The translations under genes were made by a program, and so were the position numbers. A DNA stretch of 64,000 nt, taken from the NCBI RefSeq assembly GCF_033436665.1, contig NZ_JAWQFO010000005.1:248001-312000 (forward strand), in the 5' to 3' direction. The DNA is from JAWQFO01 sp033436665 (lineage in GTDB: Bacteria > Pseudomonadota > Alphaproteobacteria > Rhodobacterales > Rhodobacteraceae). The notes under the pieces are model-generated. The model saw only the letters and a program-made list of their open reading frames with translations. It was not told the DNA's origin and ran no database searches. Below are positions 34,885 to 43,613 of this stretch, piece after piece (the stretch's first letter is position 1; each line of letters starts with the position of its first letter).

Positions 34885-35871
34885 ATGGACATCGAGGATC
34901 TCGCGCAGCGCGTGGCAAAGGGCGAGCGGCGGGCGCTGGCGCGGGCGATCACGCTGGTCGAAAGCGCGCGCGCCGACCACCGCGAACAGGCTGCGGCCCT
35001 GCTCGACGCGCTGCCCAAGGACCGGCAGGCGCTGCGCATCGGGCTGTCCGGCACGCCCGGCGTCGGCAAGTCGACCTTCATCGAGAGCTTCGGGATGATG
35101 CTGACCGGCGCGGGCAAGCGCGTGGCCGTGCTTGCCGTCGATCCGTCCTCGTCGCGCTCGGGCGGCTCGATCCTCGGCGACAAGACCCGGATGGACCGGC
35201 TGTCGCGCGACCCGGGCGCCTTCATAAGGCCATCGCCGAGCCAGTCGCACCTGGGCGGCGTCGGGCGCCGCTCGCGCGAGGCGGTGGCGCTGTGCGAAGC
35301 GGCGGGTTTTGACCTGATCCTGATCGAAACCGTAGGCGTCGGCCAGTCCGAGACCGTCGTGTCGGAGATGGCGGACATCTTCGTGCTGCTGCTGGCGCCC
35401 GCCGGCGGCGACGAGTTGCAGGGGGTCAAGCGCGGAATCATGGAGATCGCGGACCTGATCGTGGTCAACAAGGCCGACGGTGACCTGCGCGCAGCGGCGA
35501 AACGAACCTGCGCGGATTACGCAGGCGCCCTGCGACTGCTGCGCAAACGACCGCAGGATCCCGAAGGGTTCCCGAAGGCCATGACGGTTTCGGCGCTCGA
35601 GGACGATGGCCTGCGCGAGGTCTGGGACACCATCGGTACGCTTGTCGACTGGCGTCGCGAGAATGGGCACTGGGACAAGACGCGGACCGGCCAGGCGCGA
35701 TTCTGGTTCGAACAGGAGGTTCGCCGGTCGCTTCTGGCCGTGCTCGAGACAGCCCGGGCCCGGGAGCTCCTGGCCGAGTACGGCGGCCGCGTCGCGGCGG
35801 GTGACTGCGTGGCCGCGGCGGCGGCGCAGGCCTTTCTGGAGCGACTGGACAAGGATGCCGCGTCAAACTGA
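34885..35871 (+). CDS. meaB: methylmalonyl-CoA mutase GTPase chaperone MeaB
   Basis: A 328-residue G3E P-loop GTPase (MeaB/ArgK). The P-loop is GTPGVGKST, followed by AVDPSSSRSGGSILGDKTRM, ETVGVGQSE and the NKAD guanine motif. It protects and reloads the cobalamin of methylmalonyl-CoA mutase or ethylmalonyl-CoA mutase, enzymes used for propionate and acetate assimilation in this group. ATG at 34885 has GAAGGA seven bases upstream, favouring it over ATG at 34867. No mutase gene is in the window. Confidence 0.93.
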   Translation: MDIEDLAQRVAKGERRALARAITLVESARADHREQAAALLDALPKDRQALRIGLSGTPGVGKSTFIESFGMMLTGAGKRVAVLAVDPSSSRSGGSILGDKTRMDRLSRDPGAFIRPSPSQSHLGGVGRRSREAVALCEAAGFDLILIETVGVGQSETVVSEMADIFVLLLAPAGGDELQGVKRGIMEIADLIVVNKADGDLRAAAKRTCADYAGALRLLRKRPQDPEGFPKAMTVSALEDDGLREVWDTIGTLVDWRRENGHWDKTRTGQARFWFEQEVRRSLLAVLETARARELLAEYGGRVAAGDCVAAAAAQAFLERLDKDAASN

Positions 35872-36013
35872 CGACAAGGGCGCCGGGGCGGGTTGACCGT
35901 GGGGGCGATTTCCACTAAAGCCAGCGAACGAAATTCCGGGGCGCTGCCGGACGGCCGCCCCTTTTGTCGTTTTCCGGACCGCCGGGAGCGATCGTTGAAA
36001 AGAGGAAAAGATC

Positions 36014-36313
36014 ATGTCGCGCGTTTGCGAATTGACCGGTAAAGGCCCGATGACTGGCAATAACGTCAGCCATGCCAACAACAAGACCCGTCGCCGGTTC
36101 CTGCCGAACCTGAACGACGTTTCGCTGCAGTCCGAAGCGCTGGGCCGCGCGTTCAAGTTCCGTATTTCGGCATCGGCGCTGCGTTCGGTCGACCACCGCG
36201 GCGGGCTGGACAAGTTCCTGGCCAAGGCCAAGGACAGCGACCTGTCGCCGGCGGCACTGAAGGTCAAGAAGGCCATCGCCAAGTCGGGCAGCGAGGCAGA
36301 CGCGCTCAGCTGA
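36014..36313 (+). CDS. rpmB: 50S ribosomal protein L28
   Basis: A 99-residue ribosomal protein starting SRVCELTGKGPMTGNNVSHAN, the exact L28 opening, and rich in Lys/Arg. It is monocistronic: a strong ribosome site (AGAGGAAAAG) precedes ATG at 36014, and an intrinsic terminator follows 28 bases after the stop codon. Confidence 0.97.
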   Translation: MSRVCELTGKGPMTGNNVSHANNKTRRRFLPNLNDVSLQSEALGRAFKFRISASALRSVDHRGGLDKFLAKAKDSDLSPAALKVKKAIAKSGSEADALS

Positions 36314-36341
36314 GCCGCCGGCCTTTGCGGAGACGTTTGAA

Positions 36342-36376
36342 ACCCCGTCCGGTCCCCGGGCGGGGTGTGTCGTTTT
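36342..36376 (+). terminator. intrinsic terminator of rpmB
   Basis: ACCCCGTCCGG and CCGGGCGGGGT form a GC-rich stem (36342-36366) followed by GTGTCGTTTT. Position 29 bases after rpmB and orientation fit transcription ending of rpmB. Confidence 0.8.
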
Positions 36377-36457
36377 GGCGCGATGCATGTCCGCGGGCCC
36401 GAGGCTAGGACGGGCGGCGCAGCGGCCCGGGGCCGCGAACTGAGTACAGGTGATCCG

Positions 36458-36892
36458 ATGCAATTCCTCAAACCCTTCCTGATTTCGACCGCACTCTGCC
36501 TTCCGGCGGGCCTGGCACAGGCGGACATTGTCGTGAGCGACGCCTATGCACGCAGCTCGCGGCCCGATGCGCCGGTCGGGGCGGTCTTCATGGTGATCGA
36601 GAACGGGTCGGAGACCGCGGACCGGCTGATCGCGGCCCAGACCAGCGCGTCGATGCGTGCCGAACTGCACACCCATGTGCAGAACGCCGACGGGGTCATG
36701 TCGATGGTCGAGGTCGAGGACGGAATCGTGATCCCGGCCGGTGGCGCACACACGCTCGAGCGCGGCGGGGATCACGTCATGCTGATGGGCCTGACCGAAC
36801 CGCTGGTGGATGGCGCCAGCATCAGCGTCACGCTGAGCTTCGAGATGGCCGGCGACGTCACCGTCGAGGTTCCGGTCGATCTCGACCGCTAG
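36458..36892 (+). CDS. periplasmic copper chaperone, PCu(A)C family
   Basis: A 144-residue secreted protein. A signal peptide (MQFLKPFLISTALCLPAG, cleaved near AQA-DI) precedes a cupredoxin-like PCu(A)C domain. The copper-binding pattern is visible: His in ELHTHV, Met in GVMSMVEVE and the late His-x-Met in GGDHVMLMGL. Such proteins carry Cu(I) to the CuA site of cytochrome oxidase. ATG at 36458 follows AGGTGA. No Sco gene is adjacent in this window. Confidence 0.9.
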   Translation: MQFLKPFLISTALCLPAGLAQADIVVSDAYARSSRPDAPVGAVFMVIENGSETADRLIAAQTSASMRAELHTHVQNADGVMSMVEVEDGIVIPAGGAHTLERGGDHVMLMGLTEPLVDGASISVTLSFEMAGDVTVEVPVDLDR

Positions 36893-37587
36893 GCGGTTCG
36901 GCTGAGAACTTCGTCGACCCAGGCCGGAAGGGTTCCGGTTGCGGGGCCGAGGCGTACATCCTCGAAGAGATCGCCGACGAGAGAACGTTCGAGATTGAAC
37001 TCGATCGTACGCGCGCCCATGCGGCGCGCCTCCGCGACGAACCCCGCGGCGGGATAGACGTTCCCCGACGTGCCAACAGAGGCAAAGATCTCGCAGCTTG
37101 CCAGGTGATCGAAGATCTCGTCCATCTGGTAGGGCATCTCGCCGAACCAGACGATGTCGGGCCGTGCCGTGCCGCGCCGGCAGGACGGGCAGGGATCGCC
37201 CGGAGCCATGACCATCGGCGCCGGCCAGCGGTGATCGCAGGCATGGCAGAGCGCGCCCGAGAGCGCCCCATGCATGTGGATGAGGTTCCGCGTTCCCGCC
37301 CGCTCGTGCAGGTCGTCGACGTTTTGCGTGACGACGATCACCTCGTCCGGGTGGTAGGTTTCGAGCCGGGCCAGCGCTTCGTGACCGGCATTGGGTTCCG
37401 CCGCCGCCGATTGCGCACGTCGGGCATTGTAGAAATCGACCACCAGTTTCGGATCCCGCGCGAACCCTTCGGGGGTCGCCACATCCTCGACCCGGTGCTG
37501 TGCCCATAGCCCGTCCTCGGCCCGGAACGTCCCGAGCCCGCTTTCGGCGGAAATGCCAGCGCCCGTCAGGATCACGATTTTGCCCAA
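36889..37587 (-). CDS. cobB: NAD-dependent protein deacylase, sirtuin (CobB)
   Basis: A 232-residue sirtuin. NAD-binding motifs GAGISAESGLGTFR and VTQNVDDLHERAG are present, with the catalytic His in IHMHGAL, and two zinc pairs in LCHACDHRW and PCPSCRRG. It removes acyl groups from lysines using NAD. The start is TTG at 37587, two bases after the LysR gene stop, the only initiator that keeps the first beta strand. Its end overlaps the PCu(A)C gene end by four bases, converging. Confidence 0.92.
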   Translation of the reverse strand: MGKIVILTGAGISAESGLGTFRAEDGLWAQHRVEDVATPEGFARDPKLVVDFYNARRAQSAAAEPNAGHEALARLETYHPDEVIVVTQNVDDLHERAGTRNLIHMHGALSGALCHACDHRWPAPMVMAPGDPCPSCRRGTARPDIVWFGEMPYQMDEIFDHLASCEIFASVGTSGNVYPAAGFVAEARRMGARTIEFNLERSLVGDLFEDVRLGPATGTLPAWVDEVLSRTA

Positions 37588-37589
37588 GC

Positions 37590-38552
37590 TTAGCCCTCCA
37601 GAACCTTCAGCTCGCCCGCCAGACGGGGAAGTCGGGCCAGCGCCGGGTCCACCATATGCGACTGGATCAGCCCGCGCATCGTTCGGGCGATCGTATCCGC
37701 GACCTCGCCCGTCCGGTCGGCGCCGGCAAAGAGCGAGATCTGCCGCGAGAATCCTCCGGACGGCAGAGGATGCGCCTCCATCTGGTCGTGGAATCGTGCC
37801 GCGCGCATGTAGCCCAAAGGCGTCGTGATCGCCCAGCCGATGCCGCGCGCCACCATCGCCATGAGTGCCAGGTGGCTGCCGATCTCGAAACGGTCGGGCA
37901 GAACGATCTTCTCGCGCGCGAGATGCGCCTCGATCTGGCGGCTGATGAGCTGTTCGCGTTCATAGCGCAGGAAGGGCAGCCCGGCGGGATCGCGCATCGT
38001 CTCTTCGGTCACGACCGCGCTGCGGGGAACCACGAGGATGAAGGGATCGCGTGCGAGCGGGTATTCGAGTACGCCGTCGATCACCTGGCCGGTGCTGGCC
38101 GAAATCGCGAGATGCAGGCGCTGCTCGTCCATCGCCGCGAGAAGCTCGTTGCTGGAGGCCGTGATCATCTTGAAGCGGCAACGCGACATGCTGTCGGCGA
38201 GGATCGTGGCAAGGCGCGGGGTCAGGTTGTCGTCGAAATCGTCGATGATCCCGATGCTGAGCGCACTGAGATGCGCAAGATCGACGACCGTGAGCTCGGT
38301 CTGCGCAAGGCGCAGCTGCGACAGGGCGGCCTTTGCGCGTACGAGAAAGCCTTCTCCCGCCGGCGTCAGGCTCATCGGGCGACGTGCGTGATCCACGAGG
38401 TCGGTGCCGAGCGCCTGTTCGAGATTGCGCAGCTGCTGGGACACGGCCGGTTGCGACAGCCCAGTCCGCGCCGAAGCCTGTGCGACCGATCCCGATGAGG
38501 CGAGCGCCTCGAACACCTCGAGGCCGCGCAGCGTGACGCCCTTGGTGAGCAT
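37590..38552 (-). CDS. LysR-family transcriptional regulator
   Basis: A 320-residue LTTR. The N-terminal helix-turn-helix reads ASSGSVAQASARTGLSQPAVSQQLRNLE, and a periplasmic-binding-like effector domain follows. Directly upstream of cobB with a 2-base gap, so the two are cotranscribed. No divergent target gene is seen upstream, which is unusual for an LTTR; its effector and targets are unknown. Confidence 0.9.
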   Translation of the reverse strand: MLTKGVTLRGLEVFEALASSGSVAQASARTGLSQPAVSQQLRNLEQALGTDLVDHARRPMSLTPAGEGFLVRAKAALSQLRLAQTELTVVDLAHLSALSIGIIDDFDDNLTPRLATILADSMSRCRFKMITASSNELLAAMDEQRLHLAISASTGQVIDGVLEYPLARDPFILVVPRSAVVTEETMRDPAGLPFLRYEREQLISRQIEAHLAREKIVLPDRFEIGSHLALMAMVARGIGWAITTPLGYMRAARFHDQMEAHPLPSGGFSRQISLFAGADRTGEVADTIARTMRGLIQSHMVDPALARLPRLAGELKVLEG

Positions 38553-38656
38553 GGCACTCCCGTCAACTCATTTCGACAAATCGAACAGTCACCGGGATAC
38601 CGGCAGGTTTCAAGGGGTCCGTCCGCCGCCTCCTTCCGGTTTTTGAAAGATGCCGA

Positions 38657-39586
38657 TCACGTCCGGTTGCGCCTGCGCAGAAAACCGAGCAACCCGACAC
38701 CGGCCGCCAGCAGCGGCAGCGACAGCGGACCCGGAACGGCCTGGGGTGTCATCGGATCTCGAAAATTTCTCAGATCGACAAGGCTGAGGTCTCCGTCGAA
38801 GGCGGAAAAAACCGCGTTCTGGACCGTGCCGTAGCTCTGGACCGAGCCGAAATCGAGATCGAAGCTGCTGACGTTCGCATATTTCAGGATCACCGCGCCG
38901 GTGGCGTCGCTTTCGGAGAAATTCTTGTTCGGCCCGCGGAAGGTGATCACATCGCCCTCCTGCTCGGCCGTCAGTGCCTGCGGCGTGTTGCCCAGCTGGT
39001 AGCTTTGCAGGCCGTCGGACACGAATGCCCGGAAAAATTCCGACTGGTCCGACCATCCGCCCTTGGCGCGCGATTCGCCGTCGACGTCATAGATGGCGAA
39101 GTTCAGTTCCGACACCTCGATGGCATTGGAAAAAGTCCCGGACTGGGCGCCGGTGCCGTCGAAGAACTCGAAACCGAGCCTCACGCCGTTCTCGGTCGAA
39201 TTGATTCCATTGCCGTAGTAGAAGATGCCCAGATCGCCGCCGTCGCGTGTGCCGGACGGGCGGTAGTCGGGAATGAACCCCGGATCGCCGTGCCGACCCG
39301 AGTTTCCGACCTCTCCGAAATCGGTTTCCGCCTTGACGGTCGCCACGATGCGAGCGTCCACGGTGCGGCCACTGTCGGTGGCGACGTTGGTGAATTTCGC
39401 GGTCGTGCTGCGTGCAACGTCCGACCGCCCGATGACCGTGTAGCCGGTGGCGCGGCCAACGAGATCCTCGAAGTTCAGCGGCACAGCCGAAGCGGTGGTT
39501 CCGGATCCGACGATCACTGCGGCGCTGACAAGTCCGGCCACGGTATGGCGGATGCGGCGGCGGGGGCTGGGACGGGAAACTTTCAT
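38657..39586 (-). CDS. secreted protein with PEP-CTERM/VPLPA-like sorting tail
   Basis: A 309-residue exported protein: a signal peptide (RRRIRHTVAGLVSAAVIVGSG, ending TASA), a beta-rich body with Gly/Asp/Asn, then a C-terminal tail VPGPLSLPLLAAGVGLLGFLRRRN. That tail has the Pro-rich motif, membrane span and Arg cluster of PEP-CTERM-class sorting signals, closest to the VPLPA form of roseobacters. These proteins are processed by exosortase-like enzymes and often occur in exopolysaccharide contexts. ATG at 39586 has GAGGT upstream. No exosortase is in the window. Confidence 0.8.
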   Translation of the reverse strand: MKVSRPSPRRRIRHTVAGLVSAAVIVGSGTTASAVPLNFEDLVGRATGYTVIGRSDVARSTTAKFTNVATDSGRTVDARIVATVKAETDFGEVGNSGRHGDPGFIPDYRPSGTRDGGDLGIFYYGNGINSTENGVRLGFEFFDGTGAQSGTFSNAIEVSELNFAIYDVDGESRAKGGWSDQSEFFRAFVSDGLQSYQLGNTPQALTAEQEGDVITFRGPNKNFSESDATGAVILKYANVSSFDLDFGSVQSYGTVQNAVFSAFDGDLSLVDLRNFRDPMTPQAVPGPLSLPLLAAGVGLLGFLRRRNRT

Positions 39587-39807
39587 CTGTGAAACCTCGC
39601 AAACACTGAAACACCGGGCATCTTTTACGCGATGCAGGGCGGTCGGCGCGCGGGCCCGGGCGGCTAGTGGAGGGAAACTCCGGGCTATCCCCCCACTCGA
39701 ACGGATAGGTTCAGGCTGGTTCGGGCTATGGTCCCGCGCGTGCGCGGGTTGCATCGCGGCCCGGGCAAAGGCATGACACGCGCACATCGAAGACCCCGGA
39801 GACGCCT

Positions 39808-40683
39808 ATGAAGATCGCTGCCGCCGCCTACCCGCTGGATTTCCTGGAAACCTGGGAGCAGTACGCGGAAAAGCTGACAAGCTGGGTGGCCGAGGCGGCG
39901 CAGGAGGGCGCCGAGCTGCTGGTGTTCCCCGAATACGGCGCGATGGAGCTTGCGACGCTCGCAGGTGCCGACGTGGCGCGCGATCTCGAAGCGTCGCTGC
40001 ACGCGGTGTCGGACCGGCTCGACGCGGCGGACGACTTGCATGCGCGGCTGGCCCGCGAGCATGGCGTCCACATCCTCGCGGCCTCGGGTCCCGCTGCGAC
40101 CGAGACCCGGCCCGTGAACCGCGCGCGCTTTTTCGCACCGTCGGGACAGAGCGGTGTTCAGGACAAGCAGATCATGACCATGTTCGAACGTGACGACTGG
40201 AAGGTGATCGGGGGCGGTCCGCTCAGGGTCTTCGACACGGCGCTGGGCCGGATTGGCGTGCTGATCTGCTATGATTGCGAATACCCGCTGCTGGCCCGGG
40301 CCCTGAAGGACTGCGACATCATCCTCGTGCCGTCCTGCACCGAGGCGCTGGCCGGCTATTGGCGCGTGCGCATCGGCGCGATGGCCCGGGCGCTCGAGGC
40401 GCAATGCGTGACCGTGATGTCCTCGACCGTTGGCGAGGCGCGCTGGTCCGAGGCGGTTGATGTCACGGTCGGCGCGGGTGGCATCTTTGGACCGCCCGAC
40501 ACCGGCTTTCCGTCGGACGGTGTTCTGGCGGTGGGACCCATTGGCAAACCGGGCTGGACCTACGCCGAGGTCGATCTGGACGCAGTGGCGGCCGTGCGCA
40601 AAAGTGGCGTGGTGCGCAACCGTGCTCACTGGGACGAACAATCGGGATGCGACGGAACGCCCGAGCACGTCACCCTGCGTTGA
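39808..40683 (+). CDS. carbon-nitrogen hydrolase (nitrilase superfamily)
   Basis: A 291-residue enzyme with the Glu-Lys-Cys triad: Glu in FPEYGAME, Lys in DKQIMTMFE and Cys in LICYDCEYP. Family members hydrolyse amides or nitriles; the branch cannot be told apart here. ATG at 39808 is the first codon of the conserved strand MKIAAAAYPLDF. Standing alone, 125 bases... or more downstream of the divergent PEP-CTERM gene promoter region and 79 bases before infA. Confidence 0.85.
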   Translation: MKIAAAAYPLDFLETWEQYAEKLTSWVAEAAQEGAELLVFPEYGAMELATLAGADVARDLEASLHAVSDRLDAADDLHARLAREHGVHILAASGPAATETRPVNRARFFAPSGQSGVQDKQIMTMFERDDWKVIGGGPLRVFDTALGRIGVLICYDCEYPLLARALKDCDIILVPSCTEALAGYWRVRIGAMARALEAQCVTVMSSTVGEARWSEAVDVTVGAGGIFGPPDTGFPSDGVLAVGPIGKPGWTYAEVDLDAVAAVRKSGVVRNRAHWDEQSGCDGTPEHVTLR

Positions 40684-40762
40684 TTGCCCTTGAAAAGCGC
40701 GCGGTTTGAGCGCATTTAAGCGTGCGCGTCCGATCGGCGGGCGCGGCATGCAAGGAGACACC

Positions 40763-40981
40763 ATGGCCAAGGAAGACATTCTCGAATTCCCCGGCGTCGT
40801 GAAGGAACTCCTGCCGAATGCGACATTCCGGGTCGAGCTCGAGAACGGCCATGAGATCATCGCGCATACGGCGGGCAAGATGCGCAAGAACCGCATCCGC
40901 GTTCTGGCGGGCGACCGGGTCCAGGTCGAAATGACCCCCTATGACCTGACCAAGGGCCGGATCAACTACCGGTTCAAGTGA
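40763..40981 (+). CDS. infA: translation initiation factor IF-1
   Basis: A 72-residue S1/OB-fold protein, MAKEDILEFPGVVKELLPNA and ending KGRINYRFK, full length for IF-1. ATG at 40763 follows AAGGAGA. It heads the infA-maf-RNase E/G-yacG cluster typical of Rhodobacterales. Confidence 0.97.
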   Translation: MAKEDILEFPGVVKELLPNATFRVELENGHEIIAHTAGKMRKNRIRVLAGDRVQVEMTPYDLTKGRINYRFK

Positions 40982-41027
40982 CAGTCGCCGGGCCCGCGCG
41001 GCCTGGCCTTTGCGGCGGAGCTGGCAG

Positions 41028-41606
41028 ATGAAGTTCATTCTCGGCTCGGGTTCGCCGCGGCGCAGGGATCTGCTGGCGCAGATCGGCGTGATCCCTGACG
41101 CGATCCAAGCTCCGGACATCGACGAAACCCCCGAAAAAGGCGAACTGCCCCGGCCATACTGCGCGCGCATGGCGCGCGAGAAGGCGGCGGCGGTTGCGGC
41201 CGGGGATGATGATATCGTGCTCTGTGCCGATACCACGGTGGCGCTTGGCCGTCGCATCCTGGGCAAGCCTGCCGATGCGGATGAGGCGCGGGCTTTCCTG
41301 CGCCTGATGTCGGGCCGGCGTCACCGGGTGATCACGGCGGTCGCAGTCAAGCGTGGTGCGCAAGTCTGGGAACGCGATGTCGTCAGCACGGTGCGCATGA
41401 AACGGATCACCGAGGAAGAGCTTTCGGCCTACATCGCCAGCGGGGACTGGCAGGGCAAGGCCGGGGCCTACGGCATCCAGGGCCCGGCCGGCGCCTTCAT
41501 CCCGTGGATCTCGGGGTCGTTCACCGCCATTGTCGGCCTGCCGCTGGCGGAAACCGCGGCCATCTTGCAATCCGCGGGTTGGCCCTTGTGGAAGGTGGCG
41601 GCATGA
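41028..41606 (+). CDS. maf: Maf-family nucleoside triphosphate pyrophosphatase
   Basis: A 192-residue Maf protein that hydrolyses non-canonical or modified NTPs. It opens MKFILGSGSPRRRDLLAQIG with the SxSPRR loop; the metal Asp is in ADTTVALG; the late GKAGAYGIQG is also typical. ATG at 41028 is chosen to start at MKFILGS. The stop codon overlaps the start of the RNase E/G-like gene (ATGA). Confidence 0.93.
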   Translation: MKFILGSGSPRRRDLLAQIGVIPDAIQAPDIDETPEKGELPRPYCARMAREKAAAVAAGDDDIVLCADTTVALGRRILGKPADADEARAFLRLMSGRRHRVITAVAVKRGAQVWERDVVSTVRMKRITEEELSAYIASGDWQGKAGAYGIQGPAGAFIPWISGSFTAIVGLPLAETAAILQSAGWPLWKVAA

Positions 41607-42625
41607 AGGGGCGCAGCATCGTTCTGGATCATCTTGGCGCGCGCGAGGCGGCCGCGTTGATCGTCGACGGCGAGCTTGACGACCTGCTGGTCGAGGCCGA
41701 CGCGCCGCGTCCCGGTACGGTCTACCGCGCGGTCGCTGACAAGCCGGTCAAAGGACAGGGCGGCATGTTCTTCCGCACGCCGGACGGCTCGGCCTTTCTG
41801 CGGCAGGTCAAAGGATTGAAACCTGGGCAGGAAGTTCTGGTGCAGGTCACGGGCTACGCCGAGCCGGGCAAGGCCATTCCGGTCACCGACCGGCTGCTGT
41901 TCAAGAGCCGTTATGCCATCGTCACGCCGGAGGCGCCCGGGCGCAACCTGTCGCGCCAGATCCGCGATGATGCCGAACGCGACCGGCTTCTGGAGATTGC
42001 CGACGAGGTGCTGCAGGACGAACCCTACGGGCTGATCCTCCGGTCGAGCTGCGAGGCGGCGGATGCCGACGCCATCGCCGAGGACATCGCCGCGATGATG
42101 GACCTTGCCGCGAAGGTCATGACGGACGAGGGCCGCGGCCCGGAAACCTTGGCCGAAGGCGACGGCCCGCATGTTCTGGCATGGCGCGACTGGACCGCCC
42201 CCGCTGACGTGGTGACGGAGCCCGGCGGCTTCGAAAGCCACGGCGTGCTCGACACGCTCGACGAACTGCGCGGGTCCGAGGTCCGGCTGGGGGGCGGTGC
42301 CTCGATGTTCGTGGAGCCGACCCGGGCGCTGGTCGCGATCGACGTGAACACGGGATCGGATGCTTCGCTGGCGGCGGGGATCAAGGCCAACATGGCCTGC
42401 GCGAAACTGCTGCCGCGCGCGTTGCGGCTGCGCGGGCTCGGTGGGCAGATCGTGCTCGACCTCGCGCCGATGCCGAAGAAAGACCGCCGGACCTTCGAAA
42501 GCGCGCTGCGTGCCGCCTTTCGTCGCGATGAGATCGAGACCAACCTCGTCGGCTGGACGCCGCTGGGGCATTACGAATTGCAACGAAAGCGCGCGCGTGC
42601 GCCGCTGTCGGCACTCCTGCCATGA
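41603..42625 (+). CDS. compact ribonuclease E/G family protein
   Basis: A 340-residue member of the RNase E/G family, much shorter than RNase G (about 490) or RNase E (over 900). An S1-like N-terminal region is recognisable (GQEVLVQVTGYAEPGKAIPVTDRL), and the two catalytic aspartates appear in VAIDVNTGS and VLDLAPMPKKDRR. The parts that form the zinc link and lower catalytic lobe in RNase E seem to be missing. Between maf and yacG and overlapping both, so translationally coupled. Activity on RNA is likely but not proven for this short form. Confidence 0.82.
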   Translation: MKGRSIVLDHLGAREAAALIVDGELDDLLVEADAPRPGTVYRAVADKPVKGQGGMFFRTPDGSAFLRQVKGLKPGQEVLVQVTGYAEPGKAIPVTDRLLFKSRYAIVTPEAPGRNLSRQIRDDAERDRLLEIADEVLQDEPYGLILRSSCEAADADAIAEDIAAMMDLAAKVMTDEGRGPETLAEGDGPHVLAWRDWTAPADVVTEPGGFESHGVLDTLDELRGSEVRLGGGASMFVEPTRALVAIDVNTGSDASLAAGIKANMACAKLLPRALRLRGLGGQIVLDLAPMPKKDRRTFESALRAAFRRDEIETNLVGWTPLGHYELQRKRARAPLSALLP

Positions 42626-42822
42626 GCTGCCCGATCTGCGGCAAGCCCGGGAACCGCAAGCTGCGGCCGTTCTGCAGCAAGCGCTGTGCCGATGTCGACC
42701 TCGCCAAGTGGCTCGACGGCAGCTACGCGGTGCCATCGCAGAACCCGGATGATGCCGACGAGGTCGAGGCCGCGATGGAGGCGGCGCTGGATCCCAGGCG
42801 CAGCGATCCCGGCGACGCCTGA
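42622..42822 (+). CDS. yacG: DNA gyrase inhibitor/zinc-ribbon protein YacG
   Basis: A 66-residue zinc-ribbon protein. The four zinc cysteines are C3-x2-C6 (CPIC) and C18-x3-C22 (FCSKRC), followed by DLAKWLDGSYAVP, the fixed YacG motif. In E. coli YacG binds GyrB and inhibits gyrase. The start overlaps the end of the RNase E/G-like gene. Confidence 0.93.
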   Translation: MSCPICGKPGNRKLRPFCSKRCADVDLAKWLDGSYAVPSQNPDDADEVEAAMEAALDPRRSDPGDA

Positions 42823-42836
42823 CACTCTGCCGGGGT

Positions 42837-43568
42837 TCAGATCCGGAAGGTCGGCAGCTGGTCGAAGGCCGCTTTCAGCGCGTCACCCCAGCCTGACGAG
42901 ATGCTGCGATAGACCGGGTCATCCTCTTCGATCCGGCGTTCGGCGTGCGGCGCGAAGCGGTCGTTTTCGCAGACCATGAGATCGAAGGGCGGCCCGACCG
43001 ACAAGTTGGCACGGACGGTCGAATCGAACGAGACCAGCAGCAGTTTCACGGCCTCCTCGAACGGCATGTCCGGATCGTAGGCCCGCACGAGGATGGGCTT
43101 GCCGTATTTCGCTTCGCCGATCTGAAAGAACGGTGTCTCCTCGGTCACCTCGATGAAGTTGCCTTCGGGGTAGATCAGGAACATCGTCGGCGGGCCACCC
43201 TTGATCTGTCCGCCGACGATCACCGTGGCCTGGAAAGCCGCATCGCCGGTCTGACCCGTCGTCGCAGAGCCCGCGATCACCTCCTTCAGGATCGACCCGA
43301 CCATGCGCGCGACCTGGAACATCGACTGCGCGTGCAGGATCTCGGGATCGCGGTTGTCCGCGCTGCGGTCGCGCTGCTCGATCAGCCCGACCAGCGCCTG
43401 TGTCGTGGCGAGGTTGCCGGCGGTCATCAGCGTGATGAGACGTTCGCCCGGCACGGTCCAGCTGAACATCTTTCGGGTCTTCGAAAAGTTGTCGACACCG
43501 GCGTTGGTGCGGGTGTCCGACATGAAGACAAGACCCTGATTAAGGCGCAGGCCGACGCAATAGGTCAT
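42837..43568 (-). CDS. anbu: Anbu proteasome-like beta subunit (N-terminal nucleophile hydrolase)
   Basis: A 243-residue Anbu (ancestral beta subunit) protein, last gene of the operon. It starts MTYCVGLRLNQGLVFMSDTRTNAGVD; Thr2 becomes the N-terminal nucleophile after Met removal, and the Asp of SDTRTN and Lys of TRKMF complete the active-site pattern. Anbu relatives form open helical rings and are linked to protein or peptide processing. The upstream transglutaminase, alpha-E and ATP-grasp genes are the standard partners. Confidence 0.92.
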   Translation of the reverse strand: MTYCVGLRLNQGLVFMSDTRTNAGVDNFSKTRKMFSWTVPGERLITLMTAGNLATTQALVGLIEQRDRSADNRDPEILHAQSMFQVARMVGSILKEVIAGSATTGQTGDAAFQATVIVGGQIKGGPPTMFLIYPEGNFIEVTEETPFFQIGEAKYGKPILVRAYDPDMPFEEAVKLLLVSFDSTVRANLSVGPPFDLMVCENDRFAPHAERRIEEDDPVYRSISSGWGDALKAAFDQLPTFRI

Positions 43569-43613
43569 CGAATCAATCCCGGAAAACGGCGCGTTGTCGG
43601 CGCCTCGCCTGCA

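Noticed and set aside
32358..35471. Longer HrpB reading with about 226 extra N-terminal residues
   Set aside because: The extra part is antisense to meaB, Arg/Ser-rich, and lacks the known domain; ATG 34793 matches the family start.
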